64,000 nucleotides of DNA from Pseudomonas capeferrum (GCF_000731675.1 NZ_JMIT01000001.1:1549526-1613525), one strand, 5' to 3'; shown: positions 34,768 to 43,765, counted from the first letter of the stretch. Translations and numbers: made by a program. Notes: generated by a model not told the origin, from the sequence alone.

Positions 34768-36315
34768 CTAGAGTTTGAAGCGCACGTGAATCGTGCTTTT
34801 ACGTTCACTGCGATCCACCGTGATCGCCAGGCTGCCATAGCCCGAATAGCTTTTTACCAGGCGCATGCCCAGCCCGGTACCGGTAGGTTTGGGGTAAGAC
34901 TCCGGAAAGCCATCGCCCTCGTCCGATACCGTGATCAGGGCATGATCACCGTGGCCCATTACGCTGACATCCACCGTGCCTCTTCCATACTTCAGCGAGT
35001 TAGTGATCAGTTCGGATATCACCAGGCCCAGTGGCGCCATTCTTTCGGGCGCAAGAATGAACGTGTCAGCATGCAGCACTATCTTGCGGTCGGCCAATGC
35101 CTTGCCCAGATCACCCAGTAGCGCCTCTAGATAATCCGAGACGCGCACGTGTTGCGTTTCAGCATTCTGATAAAGACGCTCATGGACGCTGGCAATGGTC
35201 AATACCCGGGTCGCGGCTGTTTCCAGTTGCAGTTTGACCGCTTCATCAGCGGCCATGTTTGCCTGCAACAGCAATAAGGTGTTGACCAAGTGCAGGCTGT
35301 TCTTCACCCGGTGGTGGATTTCTTCCAGGTGCAGGTCGGTTTTATTCAACTTGGTATTTTGTGCATCGATCAACGATAACAATTGGGCTTCATGATGCCG
35401 ACGTTCGGTAATGTCACGCGACACGGCGATAATCTTTGCAAATTCGCCCTGCTCGCCAAATATTGGCGCAACCGTCACATCCCACCATTTCGGCTCATTC
35501 TGCAGGGTCGGGCAGAACGCCTCGAAGCGCGCTGACTCCCCACCCGCTACTCTTCTGATAGCGTCCAGCACCACACTGCGGGATTCATCTGGCCAGATCT
35601 GCGGCCACGCCACCCCACGTATCTGAGCGAGGTCGCCGATGTGCAACAGGCACATGCCAGCATCGTTCATGAACTCGATATCGCCGCTCGCCGAGAGGAT
35701 TTTCACGCAGTCAGGGCTGGCGTTCAGCACACTTTCGGAATACGGGTCCGTAGACTGCATTTCTGCGCCTGCCGTGATCCTTTCCACCGCCATGGAGATG
35801 ACATTGGCAATGCCTTCCAGGAACACCAGGTCGCTTTCGATGAAGTCTTCGCCATTGCTGCTGTCCGCTTCGAGTACGCCAAAGGGGGCGGTGGTGCCTC
35901 GAATAGGCACGTTGATCGCTCGCTCGATGCCGTATTTCTTGAGCAGCGAGGGGGTTCTGAAACGTTGCTCCTGCCCCAGATGGTTCGACAGCACAGGCCT
36001 GTAGGTCGAGATGGCGTAGCCCGCAGGGCTGGCGATATCGCCACCCACCGTGGCGTGCCCGATATCAGCGTCATCCCAACCCACACCATGGGACAGCAAA
36101 AACTCATCGCTGTCGGGTATCGGCGTAAGCACCTTGGCAAAGCGGGTGTCCATGCCCTTGGCCACGGCAGAGCAGGCTTGGGTCAGCAACGTATCCAGGT
36201 CAGACGACTTGAGTGACATGACGCCGTACTCGACTACCAGTTCATGCTGGCGATGAAGCCTGGCGTGCGACTTCTGCAACGCGGCGCGAATCGTTTCGTC
36301 AGGGGTTTGATGCAT
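34768..36315 (-). CDS. GAF-PAS histidine kinase, HisKA_2 type
   Basis: This 515-aa protein has an N-terminal GAF domain (about residues 30-180), a PAS domain (about 195-320) and a HisKA_2 phospho-acceptor motif, L-E-E-I-H-H-R-V-K-N-S-L-H-L-V. The HATPase includes E-L-I-T-N-S-L-K-Y-G and ends G-T-G-L-G-M-R-L-V-K-S. Kinases of this type often act in light, redox or general stress responses and phosphorylate PhyR-like or single receivers. The ATG at 36315 has no strong ribosome-binding site; the upstream open frame lacks conserved sequence. It lies downstream of, but separated from, the stressosome operon by 200 bases. Confidence 0.82.
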   Translation of the reverse strand: MHQTPDETIRAALQKSHARLHRQHELVVEYGVMSLKSSDLDTLLTQACSAVAKGMDTRFAKVLTPIPDSDEFLLSHGVGWDDADIGHATVGGDIASPAGYAISTYRPVLSNHLGQEQRFRTPSLLKKYGIERAINVPIRGTTAPFGVLEADSSNGEDFIESDLVFLEGIANVISMAVERITAGAEMQSTDPYSESVLNASPDCVKILSASGDIEFMNDAGMCLLHIGDLAQIRGVAWPQIWPDESRSVVLDAIRRVAGGESARFEAFCPTLQNEPKWWDVTVAPIFGEQGEFAKIIAVSRDITERRHHEAQLLSLIDAQNTKLNKTDLHLEEIHHRVKNSLHLVNTLLLLQANMAADEAVKLQLETAATRVLTIASVHERLYQNAETQHVRVSDYLEALLGDLGKALADRKIVLHADTFILAPERMAPLGLVISELITNSLKYGRGTVDVSVMGHGDHALITVSDEGDGFPESYPKPTGTGLGMRLVKSYSGYGSLAITVDRSERKSTIHVRFKL

Positions 36316-36515
36316 GGGGACGATATCCAAAGCTGGTTGAGATGCACGCTGAAACGGTTGCGCCGCTGTGCCAGACGTCAAGTAACATAGCAGCAGATGC
36401 CAAGCTAAGAACATGGCTGACAGACGTGAATTCAGCTATCTGGTTTATCACCGCTCATCGCCTGGGCGCAACGACGAAAACAGTCTAACTGCGCGGCAAG
36501 CAGATGCGCCCTGCG

Positions 36516-38453
36516 CTACCCAAGGCCAATTCGCACCTTATGGAGCAGGTCACTGACCTGAAACGGTTTGATCAGCAGGTCCATCCCGGTATCCAGGAAC
36601 GCCTGACGATCCAGCGCAGTCTCGGCGTAGCCGGTCATGAACAGCACCGGTAGCGCCGGGCGGTAACTACGCGCCATATCCGCCAGTTCGCGGCCGCTCA
36701 TGCCTGGCAGCCCGACATCGGTCAAGAGCAATTCGATACTGGCGTCTTCACGCAAGCAGTCCAGCGCCTGTTCGGTGGTTTCCGCCAAGGTGCAACGATA
36801 ACCCGCATCGGCCAGCACTTCTGCCACCGACAGGCGTACCGAGGCCATGTCTTCGACAACCAGCACATGCTCGCCGGCGCCCTGGTGGTTCAACGGCGAC
36901 GCTTGCTCCTCACAGGCCACCTGACGGCTACTGGCCGGCAACATCAACGTCACCTCGGTGCCCTGCCCTGGCACGCTGCGGATCGACACATGCCCGCTCG
37001 ATTGGCGGGCAAAGCCGTAGATGGTCGACAACCCCAGCCCGGTACCTTGGCCGACCGGTTTGGTGGTGAAAAAGGGGTCGAAGACCCTTTCCAAAACCTC
37101 AGGCTCGATGCCAGCGCCATCGTCGCGTACGGTCACCGCCACATAGGGGCCGTCTTGCAGGTAGGCATTGCCGTGCGACCAACTCGCGGCAGTGTTGACC
37201 CAGATATGCCCACCCTGGGCCAAGGCATCACGGGCGTTGATCACCAGGTTGAGCACTGCGCTCTCCAGCTGGATCGGGTCGACCAGGGCAATCGTCGGCT
37301 CGCTGGAAAGCGCCAGCTGCAGCACGATACGTTCGCCAATGGTGCGGGTGATCAGCTCTTCAAGCGAACGAACCCGTTCGTTGACGTCCACTGGGCGGGT
37401 GTCGAGCGGTTGCTGACGTGCGAACGCCAACAGCCTGTGGGTCAGCGATGCCGCGCTCATGGCCGAACTGAGCGCAGCGTCTGCGTAGGTGGGGATTTTC
37501 TCCAGTTGGTTCTGCCCCACCCGTTTGCGGATCAGTTCCAGGCTGGTAATGATACCGGTCAGCAGGTTGTTGAAATCATGGGCGATCCCGCCTGTGAGGC
37601 TGCCCAGGGCATCCATCTTCTGCAATTGCAGCAATTGCGCCTCGGTCTGCGCCCGCTGCGCCATTTCCCGCGCCAGGCGGGTATTGGCGTCGTCCAGGCG
37701 CGCCAGGTGCGAGCGCTCACGGTGGCGATGCTCGGTGACGTCCTCGACAAACACCAGGCATAACCCCGGCGCCCGGTAGGGCGAGAGCTGCCATTCGGTG
37801 TCGCGTTGCAGGCCGCGCACGCTCATGCCCAGGGTGCCACGCCAGCGCCGGCCATCGGCCATGTGCTGGCGCAAGGCGACAATGGCGGCATGCTGGCCGT
37901 CGACAAAGCACTCCTGCAGTGTGTCGGGGTTGCGGTTGTCCTGGATCAGCTGGGCAAATGCACGGTTGCACTCATGCACCTTGAGCCCGGCATCGAGCAC
38001 GGCGATCGGTGCCGACACATTGTTGAAAATTTCCCGGAAGTTGGCCTCGCTTGCGCGCAGTGCCCGCTCGGTATCGCGCACCCGCATCAGGGTCCGCAGG
38101 GTGGCGACCAGTACATCCGGGTCCACCGGGTGCACCAAGTAGGCGTCGGCACCGGCATCGAGCCCGGTAATGATGTCGCCGGTCTGGATCGACGCCGCCG
38201 ACACGTGAATCACCGGCAGCAAGGCGGTCTCAGGGTCGGCACGGAGCAACCGGACAACATCGAAGCCGCTCATGTCGGGCAGGTTGACATCCAGGATCAA
38301 CCCATCGATCTGCTCACTGTGGATCAGTGCCAACCCCTCGCCACCGGTGCCCGCTTCGAGGATCTGATAGCCATGCAACGCCAGGCGCCGACGCAGCGCA
38401 TACCGGGTGGCTGCGTTGTCGTCGACGATGAGCAGGCGAATGTCAGGGTTCAT
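36516..38453 (-). CDS. REC-PAS-histidine kinase-REC hybrid protein
   Basis: This 645-aa protein has an N-terminal receiver with acceptor Asp in L-I-L-D-V-N-L-P-D-M, a PAS domain (about residues 140-255), and a coiled coil. The HisKA has His in G-G-I-A-H-D-F-N-N-L-L and the HATPase has DDGAGI and GTGLGLS. The C-terminal receiver has acceptor Asp in L-L-L-T-D-V-G-L-P. Two receivers flanking one kinase suggest an input and an output phosphorelay port. The start at 38453 overlaps the upstream kinase by 11 bases. It is the last gene of the rsb operon and the probable output stage. Confidence 0.85.
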   Translation of the reverse strand: MNPDIRLLIVDDNAATRYALRRRLALHGYQILEAGTGGEGLALIHSEQIDGLILDVNLPDMSGFDVVRLLRADPETALLPVIHVSAASIQTGDIITGLDAGADAYLVHPVDPDVLVATLRTLMRVRDTERALRASEANFREIFNNVSAPIAVLDAGLKVHECNRAFAQLIQDNRNPDTLQECFVDGQHAAIVALRQHMADGRRWRGTLGMSVRGLQRDTEWQLSPYRAPGLCLVFVEDVTEHRHRERSHLARLDDANTRLAREMAQRAQTEAQLLQLQKMDALGSLTGGIAHDFNNLLTGIITSLELIRKRVGQNQLEKIPTYADAALSSAMSAASLTHRLLAFARQQPLDTRPVDVNERVRSLEELITRTIGERIVLQLALSSEPTIALVDPIQLESAVLNLVINARDALAQGGHIWVNTAASWSHGNAYLQDGPYVAVTVRDDGAGIEPEVLERVFDPFFTTKPVGQGTGLGLSTIYGFARQSSGHVSIRSVPGQGTEVTLMLPASSRQVACEEQASPLNHQGAGEHVLVVEDMASVRLSVAEVLADAGYRCTLAETTEQALDCLREDASIELLLTDVGLPGMSGRELADMARSYRPALPVLFMTGYAETALDRQAFLDTGMDLLIKPFQVSDLLHKVRIGLG

Positions 38454-39318
38454 CAGCGCCCTCCTGAGCCAAAGCCAGCGGAATGATGACAAAGAACGTG
38501 GAACCGGCGCCCGGCACGCTCTCCACCCCCACCTCGCCGCCCAGCAAGGCCGCGAAGCGTTTGCACAGTGACAGACCAAGGCCGGTGCCGCGCAGGCGTT
38601 TTTGCAGCGGCGAGTCGATCTGGGCGAAGTCTTCGAACAAGCCACCCAGCAGCTCAGCGGCGATGCCGATGCCGGTGTCGGTGACAGCGAAACGGATCTG
38701 GTCGCTGCCCAGCAGTTGCGCCGACACCCGCACCTCACCGCGGGTGGTGAACTTGAGGGCATTGGCGATGTAATTGCGCAGGATCTGCGCCAGTTTCTTG
38801 TCATCGGTGTAGATCCGCGGCAACCCCTCCGGCTCTTCGAAGATCAGGTCCACGCTACCGGTGTCGACAATCGGCCGGAACATCCCGCGCAAGGCGGCGA
38901 ACAGGTCGAGCATGTCGAACCAGGCTGGCGAGATGGTGATACGGCCGGCCTCGATCTTGGCCAGGTCGAGCAGGTCGTCGACCATGTCGCTGAGTTCGCG
39001 CGTTGCAATGCTGACGAAGGCCACCTGCAATTGCTGCTCCTTGCTCAGCGGCCCGTCCACCTCATCGGCGAGCAGGCTGGTGATGCTCAGGATCGAGCCC
39101 AGCGGCGTGCGGAACTCATGGCTCATGTAGGAAAGGAAGCGGCTTTTCAGGTCCGATGCCTGGCGTAACTGCTCGGCTTGGGTGTCCAGCTCTGCGTAGA
39201 GCGCCAGCACCCCCTGGTTGGTTTCTTCCAGTTCTGCGCGCAGCGCTTCATTTTCGGCCTGCAGGCGTGCCACACAGGCAGCCTGCGCGGCGCGGTTTTC
39301 GGGCGTTGACTCAGGCAT
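38443..39318 (-). CDS. Soluble sensor histidine kinase of the rsb operon
   Basis: This 291-aa kinase has no membrane segment. An N-terminal coiled coil (A-E-N-E-A-L-R-A-E-L-E-E) leads into HisKA with His in S-Y-M-S-H-E-F-R-T-P-L and an HATPase with TDTGIGI and GTGLGLSLCKR. It lacks its own sensor domain, so it is probably driven by a partner, plausibly the RsbT-like switch encoded upstream. It overlaps both neighbours by 8 and 11 bases. Confidence 0.85.
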   Translation of the reverse strand: MPESTPENRAAQAACVARLQAENEALRAELEETNQGVLALYAELDTQAEQLRQASDLKSRFLSYMSHEFRTPLGSILSITSLLADEVDGPLSKEQQLQVAFVSIATRELSDMVDDLLDLAKIEAGRITISPAWFDMLDLFAALRGMFRPIVDTGSVDLIFEEPEGLPRIYTDDKKLAQILRNYIANALKFTTRGEVRVSAQLLGSDQIRFAVTDTGIGIAAELLGGLFEDFAQIDSPLQKRLRGTGLGLSLCKRFAALLGGEVGVESVPGAGSTFFVIIPLALAQEGADEP

Positions 39319-40327
39319 GCACGGTCTCCAGGTCGAGCACCAGCACAGTCACATCGTCCCGCCCACGGCAGAAGTCGCGATGCAGTACCGCAGCGATCAC
39401 GGCCGGGTGGCGGTGCACCAGGCCCGGGTAGGCTTGGAGGTTCCAGCGAGATTGCAGGCCGTCACTGAACATGATCAACAGATTCCCCTTCACATGAGCG
39501 TAGTCGAACACTTGCCCCTTGCGGTACTGCCCACCGACGATGCCCGGGTGAGAGGCCAGGCCACGCGGTCTATCGCCACCGACCAATGTTGCGCCAATGT
39601 TACCGATGCCGATGAACTTCACGCTGTCGTGCCCCCCTTCATACTGGGCAATCGCAACAGCCCCACCGCGCGTACCTGCCATGGCCTGGTGCAATTCGCC
39701 CAGCAGATGAAGCGGTGCACTGAACGGGCTCTGGGCGAACGCCTGGGCACCGGCCTTGGCGGCGCGTTCAGCCTCCTCGCCATGGCCCAGGCCGTCGATC
39801 AGCAACGCACTCAAACGCTGCTCGCCGAGCGTCACGTGCCACGTATCACCGCAGGCCGGGTCGTCATGCAGCGAATGCTGGCTGATACCCAGGCGAATGT
39901 CCCTGGGCGTATCAGCCTGTTTATAAAGGCGCGCCAGCACCACGGCCCCTTGGGCATCGCTGTGCACATCGAATACCTGCGCCAAGCGGCTGACAGCGCC
40001 CAGGCCAATACCCGCGGTTGCGCCGGTGGAGTAACCGTCGACCAGGCAATGGTTGAGGTCGAAACCTTGGCCGCGATCCACCGCCAGCAGTTCGATGCCA
40101 GGCTGGCTGGCAGGGCCAAGCACGCGCAGGTGCAGTTCGCCGCATTTGGCATGCTTGAGCACATTGCTGGCCAGTTCGGTCGCGACAATGGCCGCCCGGC
40201 CCGCATCGGTGGCGTCAAAGCCCTGCTGTTCGGCGAGTTTCTGCACGACCCGTCGGGCGTGCCCGACCTGGGTAGCATCGTCAATGCGCAGGACCTGGGT
40301 CAGGCTTGCAGTCAGGTTCATATCCAT
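39311..40327 (-). CDS. Anti-sigma-type ATPase fused to SpoIIE/PP2C phosphatase (RsbX-like)
   Basis: This 338-aa protein has two parts. Residues 1-140 are an RsbT/RsbW-like GHKL ATPase fold with A-T-E-L-A-S-N-V-L-K-H-A near residue 50. Residues 145-338 are a SpoIIE/PP2C domain with L-I-D-G-L-G-H-G-E-E-A near 188 and a late D-D-V-T-V-L-V. RsbX resets the stressosome by dephosphorylating RsbR and RsbS, which is the likely job of the second domain. The start overlaps rsbT by 10 bases. Confidence 0.82.
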   Translation of the reverse strand: MDMNLTASLTQVLRIDDATQVGHARRVVQKLAEQQGFDATDAGRAAIVATELASNVLKHAKCGELHLRVLGPASQPGIELLAVDRGQGFDLNHCLVDGYSTGATAGIGLGAVSRLAQVFDVHSDAQGAVVLARLYKQADTPRDIRLGISQHSLHDDPACGDTWHVTLGEQRLSALLIDGLGHGEEAERAAKAGAQAFAQSPFSAPLHLLGELHQAMAGTRGGAVAIAQYEGGHDSVKFIGIGNIGATLVGGDRPRGLASHPGIVGGQYRKGQVFDYAHVKGNLLIMFSDGLQSRWNLQAYPGLVHRHPAVIAAVLHRDFCRGRDDVTVLVLDLETVHA

Positions 40328-40722
40328 CGGGTGATCATTACCCGGGTGCCTCGCCCGGGAGCGGTATCCAGCTCGAACTCATCGACCAGGCGTCGCGCCC
40401 CGGTCAGGCCCAGGCCCAAGCCACTGCCGGATGTCCAGCCATCGGTCAACGCCAGTTTGATGTCGGCAATGCCTGGCCCCTCATCCCGGAAGACCAGACG
40501 TACACCAGTACGGCCGGCCTCTTCGATGACCTCCCAGTCCATGTCGCCACCCCCGCCGTACACCACGGTATTGCGGGCCAGTTCACTGACGGCCGTGACC
40601 AGCTTGGTCAGGTCGACCAGGCGCATGCCGCAGTCACTGGCGAGCTTGCGCGTCAATTGGCGGGCCAGCACGACGTCCTGTTCGATGCGTACCGGCTGGC
40701 TGCCATGCTCGCGAATGGTCAT
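40318..40722 (-). CDS. rsbT: RsbT, stressosome switch kinase
   Basis: This 134-aa GHKL-fold serine/threonine kinase has N-box A-V-S-E-L-A-R-N-T-V-V-Y-G-G-G-G near residue 43, D-E-G-P-G-I-A near 80 and G-S-G-L-G-L-G-L near 98. In Bacillus, RsbT phosphorylates RsbR and RsbS within the stressosome and, once released, activates the phosphatase RsbU. No RsbU or SigB is encoded here, so RsbT probably acts on the kinases downstream. Start and rsbS stop overlap as ATGA. Confidence 0.92.
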   Translation of the reverse strand: MTIREHGSQPVRIEQDVVLARQLTRKLASDCGMRLVDLTKLVTAVSELARNTVVYGGGGDMDWEVIEEAGRTGVRLVFRDEGPGIADIKLALTDGWTSGSGLGLGLTGARRLVDEFELDTAPGRGTRVMITRWI

Positions 40723-41081
40723 GGGCGGCCTACCCGCTTGCGCAACAGGTGCATGCCACGATCGACATTGAGTGCAGTGCTGACCCCGGGCAGGGTTAGC
40801 CCGAGCTCCACCAAAGTGATCGCGACCGCTGGCTGCATGCCGACCAGGACGGTCTCGGCATCCATGATCCGTGACAACCCCGAAATAGTGGCGATCATGC
40901 GGCCGATGAACGAATCGACCATGTCCAGCGCCGAGATGTCGATCAGCACGCCCCGGGCGCTGGTGTGTTCGATGCGATCGGTAAGATCGTCCTGCAGGCG
41001 CAGTGCCAGTTGGTCATGCATGTCGACCTGGATGGTCACCAGCAGGAACTCGCCCATTTGCAATATGGGGATACGCTCCAT
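40719..41081 (-). CDS. rsbS: RsbS, stressosome scaffold STAS protein
   Basis: This 120-aa single STAS-domain protein contains I-D-I-S-A-L-D-M-V-D-S-F-I-G-R-M near residues 47-62 and V-G-M-Q-P-A-V-A-I-T-L-V-E-L-G-L. Both stretches are strongly conserved with Bacillus RsbS. Ser57, in V-D-S-F, corresponds to the phosphorylated Ser59. It forms the stressosome core with RsbR and holds RsbT. It lies 4 bases downstream of rsbR. Confidence 0.93.
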   Translation of the reverse strand: MERIPILQMGEFLLVTIQVDMHDQLALRLQDDLTDRIEHTSARGVLIDISALDMVDSFIGRMIATISGLSRIMDAETVLVGMQPAVAITLVELGLTLPGVSTALNVDRGMHLLRKRVGRP

Positions 41082-41085
41082 TGCC

Positions 41086-41937
41086 TCACACTCGCTCGCC
41101 AGCAGTGGTACCCAGGCGCGACAGCGCCAGTTTCAGCGCATCGGCCAGGTTGGACTTGGTGGTCAGGGTGCCCAGGTCCAGGCCCAGGTGCACGATGGTT
41201 TGCGCAATCTGCGGGCGCACGCCGCTGATGATGCAGTCGGCGCCCATCAGGCGGATGGCGGTTACGGTCTTGAGCAGGTGCTGGGCCACCAGGGTATCGA
41301 CCGTCGGCACACCGGTGATGTCGATGATGGCGATTTCCGAGCCTGTGTCGACGATGCGTTGCAACAACGACTCCATCACCGTCTGGCTGCGCTGGGAGTC
41401 AAGCGTGCCGATCAATGGCAGCGCCAGTACGCCCTCCCACAGTTTCACCACCGGGGTGGACAGCTCCAGCAGTTCCTCTTGCTGACGCTTGATCACTGCC
41501 TCGCGGTTTTTTTGGTAGGTGCGGATGGTGTGCAGCCCGAAGGCATCGAACAGTGAAGATATTTCCCAAAGCTGTTCGGCCAGCAGCGCGGGCTGCTCGC
41601 GGTAATGGGCTTGAAGCAGGTCGAACAGCGGCCCTTTCAGGGCAAAGATGAAGAACGCGGTCTGGTGGGATTCCTGACCGACCTGCGCACGGCTGGCAGA
41701 GAGTTTTTCCAGGAAGCGGCGCGTCTCCTCCCAGCCTTCGGCGCCAATGTGGGTGCTGCTCTCACGGCCCAGGCCGTCGATCACCAATTGCAGGAAATCA
41801 CGGGTCTCCTGGCGCAGGTCCTGTTCACGGATATTACGCGCCGCCCCCTTGGCTTCGAGAGCTTCAAGCCAACTACGCTGCAACTGCGCCTGATTGCCGA
41901 CAATCGCTTCCAACGTACTGCTTTGCAGTGCTGCCAT
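41086..41937 (-). CDS. rsbR: RsbR, stressosome sensor STAS protein
   Basis: This 283-aa protein has an N-terminal non-heme globin-like sensor domain (residues 1-145), a linker helix and a C-terminal STAS domain. Thr215 in D-I-T-G-V-P-T-V-D-T and Thr247 in R-P-Q-I-A-Q-T-I-V correspond to the two phosphorylated Thr of Bacillus RsbRA (Thr171 and Thr205). No heme-binding His pattern is evident in the sensor domain, and the stimulus is unknown. It is the first gene of a six-gene operon; a 265-base gap without genes lies upstream. Confidence 0.93.
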   Translation of the reverse strand: MAALQSSTLEAIVGNQAQLQRSWLEALEAKGAARNIREQDLRQETRDFLQLVIDGLGRESSTHIGAEGWEETRRFLEKLSASRAQVGQESHQTAFFIFALKGPLFDLLQAHYREQPALLAEQLWEISSLFDAFGLHTIRTYQKNREAVIKRQQEELLELSTPVVKLWEGVLALPLIGTLDSQRSQTVMESLLQRIVDTGSEIAIIDITGVPTVDTLVAQHLLKTVTAIRLMGADCIISGVRPQIAQTIVHLGLDLGTLTTKSNLADALKLALSRLGTTAGERV

Positions 41938-42202
41938 GTCAAGTTCGCTCCGATATGCCTAGCCGGTGCCCCGAGAATCGTGCCGGCTCCGGAAAGTGAC
42001 ATTTGCCGATGAGAATAGTTGTGGCGATCGGCAAATAATTGCATTGCGCCACCGTGTGTGGGACTAACTTTAGGCCAAGTTTGTGGGGTGCGTTGGTGGC
42101 GACCGTCTTCGAGATAGGGTGGCGGCGGCTAGTGTTCTCCCCTTATCTCCCGCCAAGCACATCGCAGCCCTACTACCTTCCCACCAATGCCCGAAGCGCC
42201 TT

Positions 42203-42667
42203 TCAAACCGGCAACTCGGTCGTCAACTTGATCTTCTCCATAGGCACTTCAGTCTTGACGTTCTGCACCACGCTCAGGCTGGTCAGGTGCGCGATCTGGA
42301 ACCGACGGTAAGCGTCCAGGTCCGCCGCGACCACCCGCAGCAGCAAATCGCAATCGCCCGCCATCACATGGCACTCCACCACTTCGGGCAGCAGGCGCAC
42401 TGCCTCGACGAATTCATCGGTGGTCTGCTGGTCCTGGCGCTTGAGCCACACCCGCACGAACAGGGTCAGGCCCAGCGCCACCTTGGCCGGGTCCACCAGC
42501 GCCACGTAGCGCTCGATCACCCCCGCTTCTTCCAGCAGGCGCACCCGCCGCAAGCACGGCGAGGGGGATAGCCCCACCTGCTTGGCCAGCTCCTGGTTCT
42601 GTAGACGGCCGTCGCGTTGCAGCGCCCGCAGGATACGGCGATCGATAGCGTCGAGTTTGATTGGCAT
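42203..42667 (-). CDS. Lrp/AsnC-family transcriptional regulator
   Basis: This 154-aa protein has an N-terminal helix-turn-helix (D-R-R-I-L-R-A-L-Q-R-D-G-R-L and V-G-L-S-P-S-P-C-L-R-R-V) and a C-terminal RAM ligand-binding domain with A-G-D-C-D-L-L-L-R-V. It is divergent from the AzlC/AzlD-like genes with a 118-base gap. This is the usual setting of Lrp-type repressors of branched-chain amino-acid exporters. The effector is probably an amino acid, by family. Confidence 0.9.
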   Translation of the reverse strand: MPIKLDAIDRRILRALQRDGRLQNQELAKQVGLSPSPCLRRVRLLEEAGVIERYVALVDPAKVALGLTLFVRVWLKRQDQQTTDEFVEAVRLLPEVVECHVMAGDCDLLLRVVAADLDAYRRFQIAHLTSLSVVQNVKTEVPMEKIKLTTELPV

Positions 42668-42785
42668 GCAAAACCTTTAAATGGAGTTTCTCGGCATCTG
42701 ATGCCAAATCCTCGGCGCATGCGCGCAACTACGCAAGCCAATTTCAGCGATACATTGAAATAATTTGCCTCCACTGGAGGAAGCC

Positions 42786-43055
42786 ATGACAACCCTTGAA
42801 CCCTTACTGAACGCTTCACCCGCGCTGGTGCTGCCGCTGCTGGGCGACCTGCGCAGCTACGGATTGGACATGGCCTTTAGCGCAGTCTTGCTGGTGCTGC
42901 TCAACGGCATGTGGCGAGGCGTGCACGCCGCCATGCCCTGGCTGTTCAGCCTGATCACGGCTGACCTGTTCTACCTGCTGATTCCCGGTGCCTGGTACGT
43001 GCTGGCGGGTACGCTGGCGGGCCTGGTCGGCGCTTATCTATGGGCAAAGCCATGA
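42786..43055 (+). pseudogene. Truncated AzlC-like branched-chain amino-acid permease gene
   Basis: This 89-aa ORF has a strong GGAGG ribosome-binding site. From residue 17 it reads like the C-terminal third of AzlC (L-L-G-D-L-R-S-Y-G-L-D-M-A-F, then L-P/P-G-A-W-Y-V-L-A-G-T-L-A-G-L), with three hydrophobic segments. AzlC is usually about 230-250 aa; the first 130-150 residues, including the G-x-x-x-G pore helices, are missing. The start site and Shine-Dalgarno survive, so an internal deletion seems likely. The short protein might still be made. Confidence 0.5.
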
Positions 43056-43237
43056 TCGGCGCCGCGCCGGGCTGCCTGCTGGTCGCCTTGCTAGCGCCCT
43101 GGTTGGTCTCTGGCTCCCCAGCCGACCTCGTCGCCCTGGCGCTCACCGCGTATGCCGCTTCACGGTATTGCCTGTTACCGGTGGTGCTGTTCGCCATCAT
43201 CGTGACCGCCGCGTTGCGGGCGCTACTGCCCGCCTGA
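43052..43237 (+). pseudogene. Short AzlD-like gene, probably 5'-truncated
   Basis: This 61-aa ORF (M-I-G-A-A-P-G-C-L-L-V-A-L-L-A-P-W-L) matches the middle and end of AzlD proteins, which are normally 100-110 aa with a further N-terminal helix. The ATG overlaps the preceding stop as ATGA, as in intact azlCD pairs, so a naturally short form cannot be excluded. It ends inside the 3' end of the convergent P-loop kinase gene. Confidence 0.42.
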
Positions 43238-43765
43238 GGCGAGCATGCCGGCTGCGGGCAAGCTTTCTAGAAATGCATCGATCTGCCGGCCGCCGCGCAA
43301 GTGCACGGTAGGAACATCGGGCCCGAGCGCCTGGCGCAGTGCATCGATACCTGGGCGGTAGCCACGGTCGAACTGCCACACGAAATTCAGGAACGTCAGG
43401 AACGCCCGGTCGAGCTTCTCTGTACACCCCGCGGGCAGGTCCGACCGGGGCCGGTTCATCACGCTGCGTACGATCACCCGCTTGAAGCAGGTCAGCCGAG
43501 GCGTATCGAGCCAGATGACCAGGTCGGCACGGGGCAGGCGCAGGTCGAAGGTGCGCCGGGCATAGTTGCCTTCACACACCCAGGCCTGCCCCGCAATCGC
43601 TGCACCCACCCGGGTGCGGAACTGCTCGGCGTCAGGCTCGACCCAGCCGGGCTCCCAGAACAGGGTGTCCAGGTGAACCACCGGCAGGCCGAGGCGCTTG
43701 CCCAAGGCGCGGGCAAGGGTCGATTTGCCGCTGCCGGCATTTCCCAGAATCACAATCCGTTGCAT
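43223..43765 (-). CDS. P-loop adenylate kinase-like / topology modulation (FlaR-type) protein
   Basis: This 180-aa protein starts at the ATG at 43765. It has the Walker A motif G-N-A-G-S-G-K-S-T near residue 7 and the H-L-D-T-L-F-W-E-P-G-W segment typical of the topology-modulation (FlaR) family. E-G-N-Y follows near 72 and a Walker B-like L-V-I-W-L-D near 90. Family members are annotated as shikimate/adenylate-kinase-like; the true substrate is unknown. It is transcribed alone. Confidence 0.8.
   Translation of the reverse strand: MQRIVILGNAGSGKSTLARALGKRLGLPVVHLDTLFWEPGWVEPDAEQFRTRVGAAIAGQAWVCEGNYARRTFDLRLPRADLVIWLDTPRLTCFKRVIVRSVMNRPRSDLPAGCTEKLDRAFLTFLNFVWQFDRGYRPGIDALRQALGPDVPTVHLRGGRQIDAFLESLPAAGMLASGGQ

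Noticed and set aside
42160..42190. CCCTACTACC near 42169, resembling the distal box of the alcohol promoters
   Set aside because: No proximal GTAGCATTC-like box occurs 29-33 bases away in the right orientation, and no start codon follows at the proper distance.
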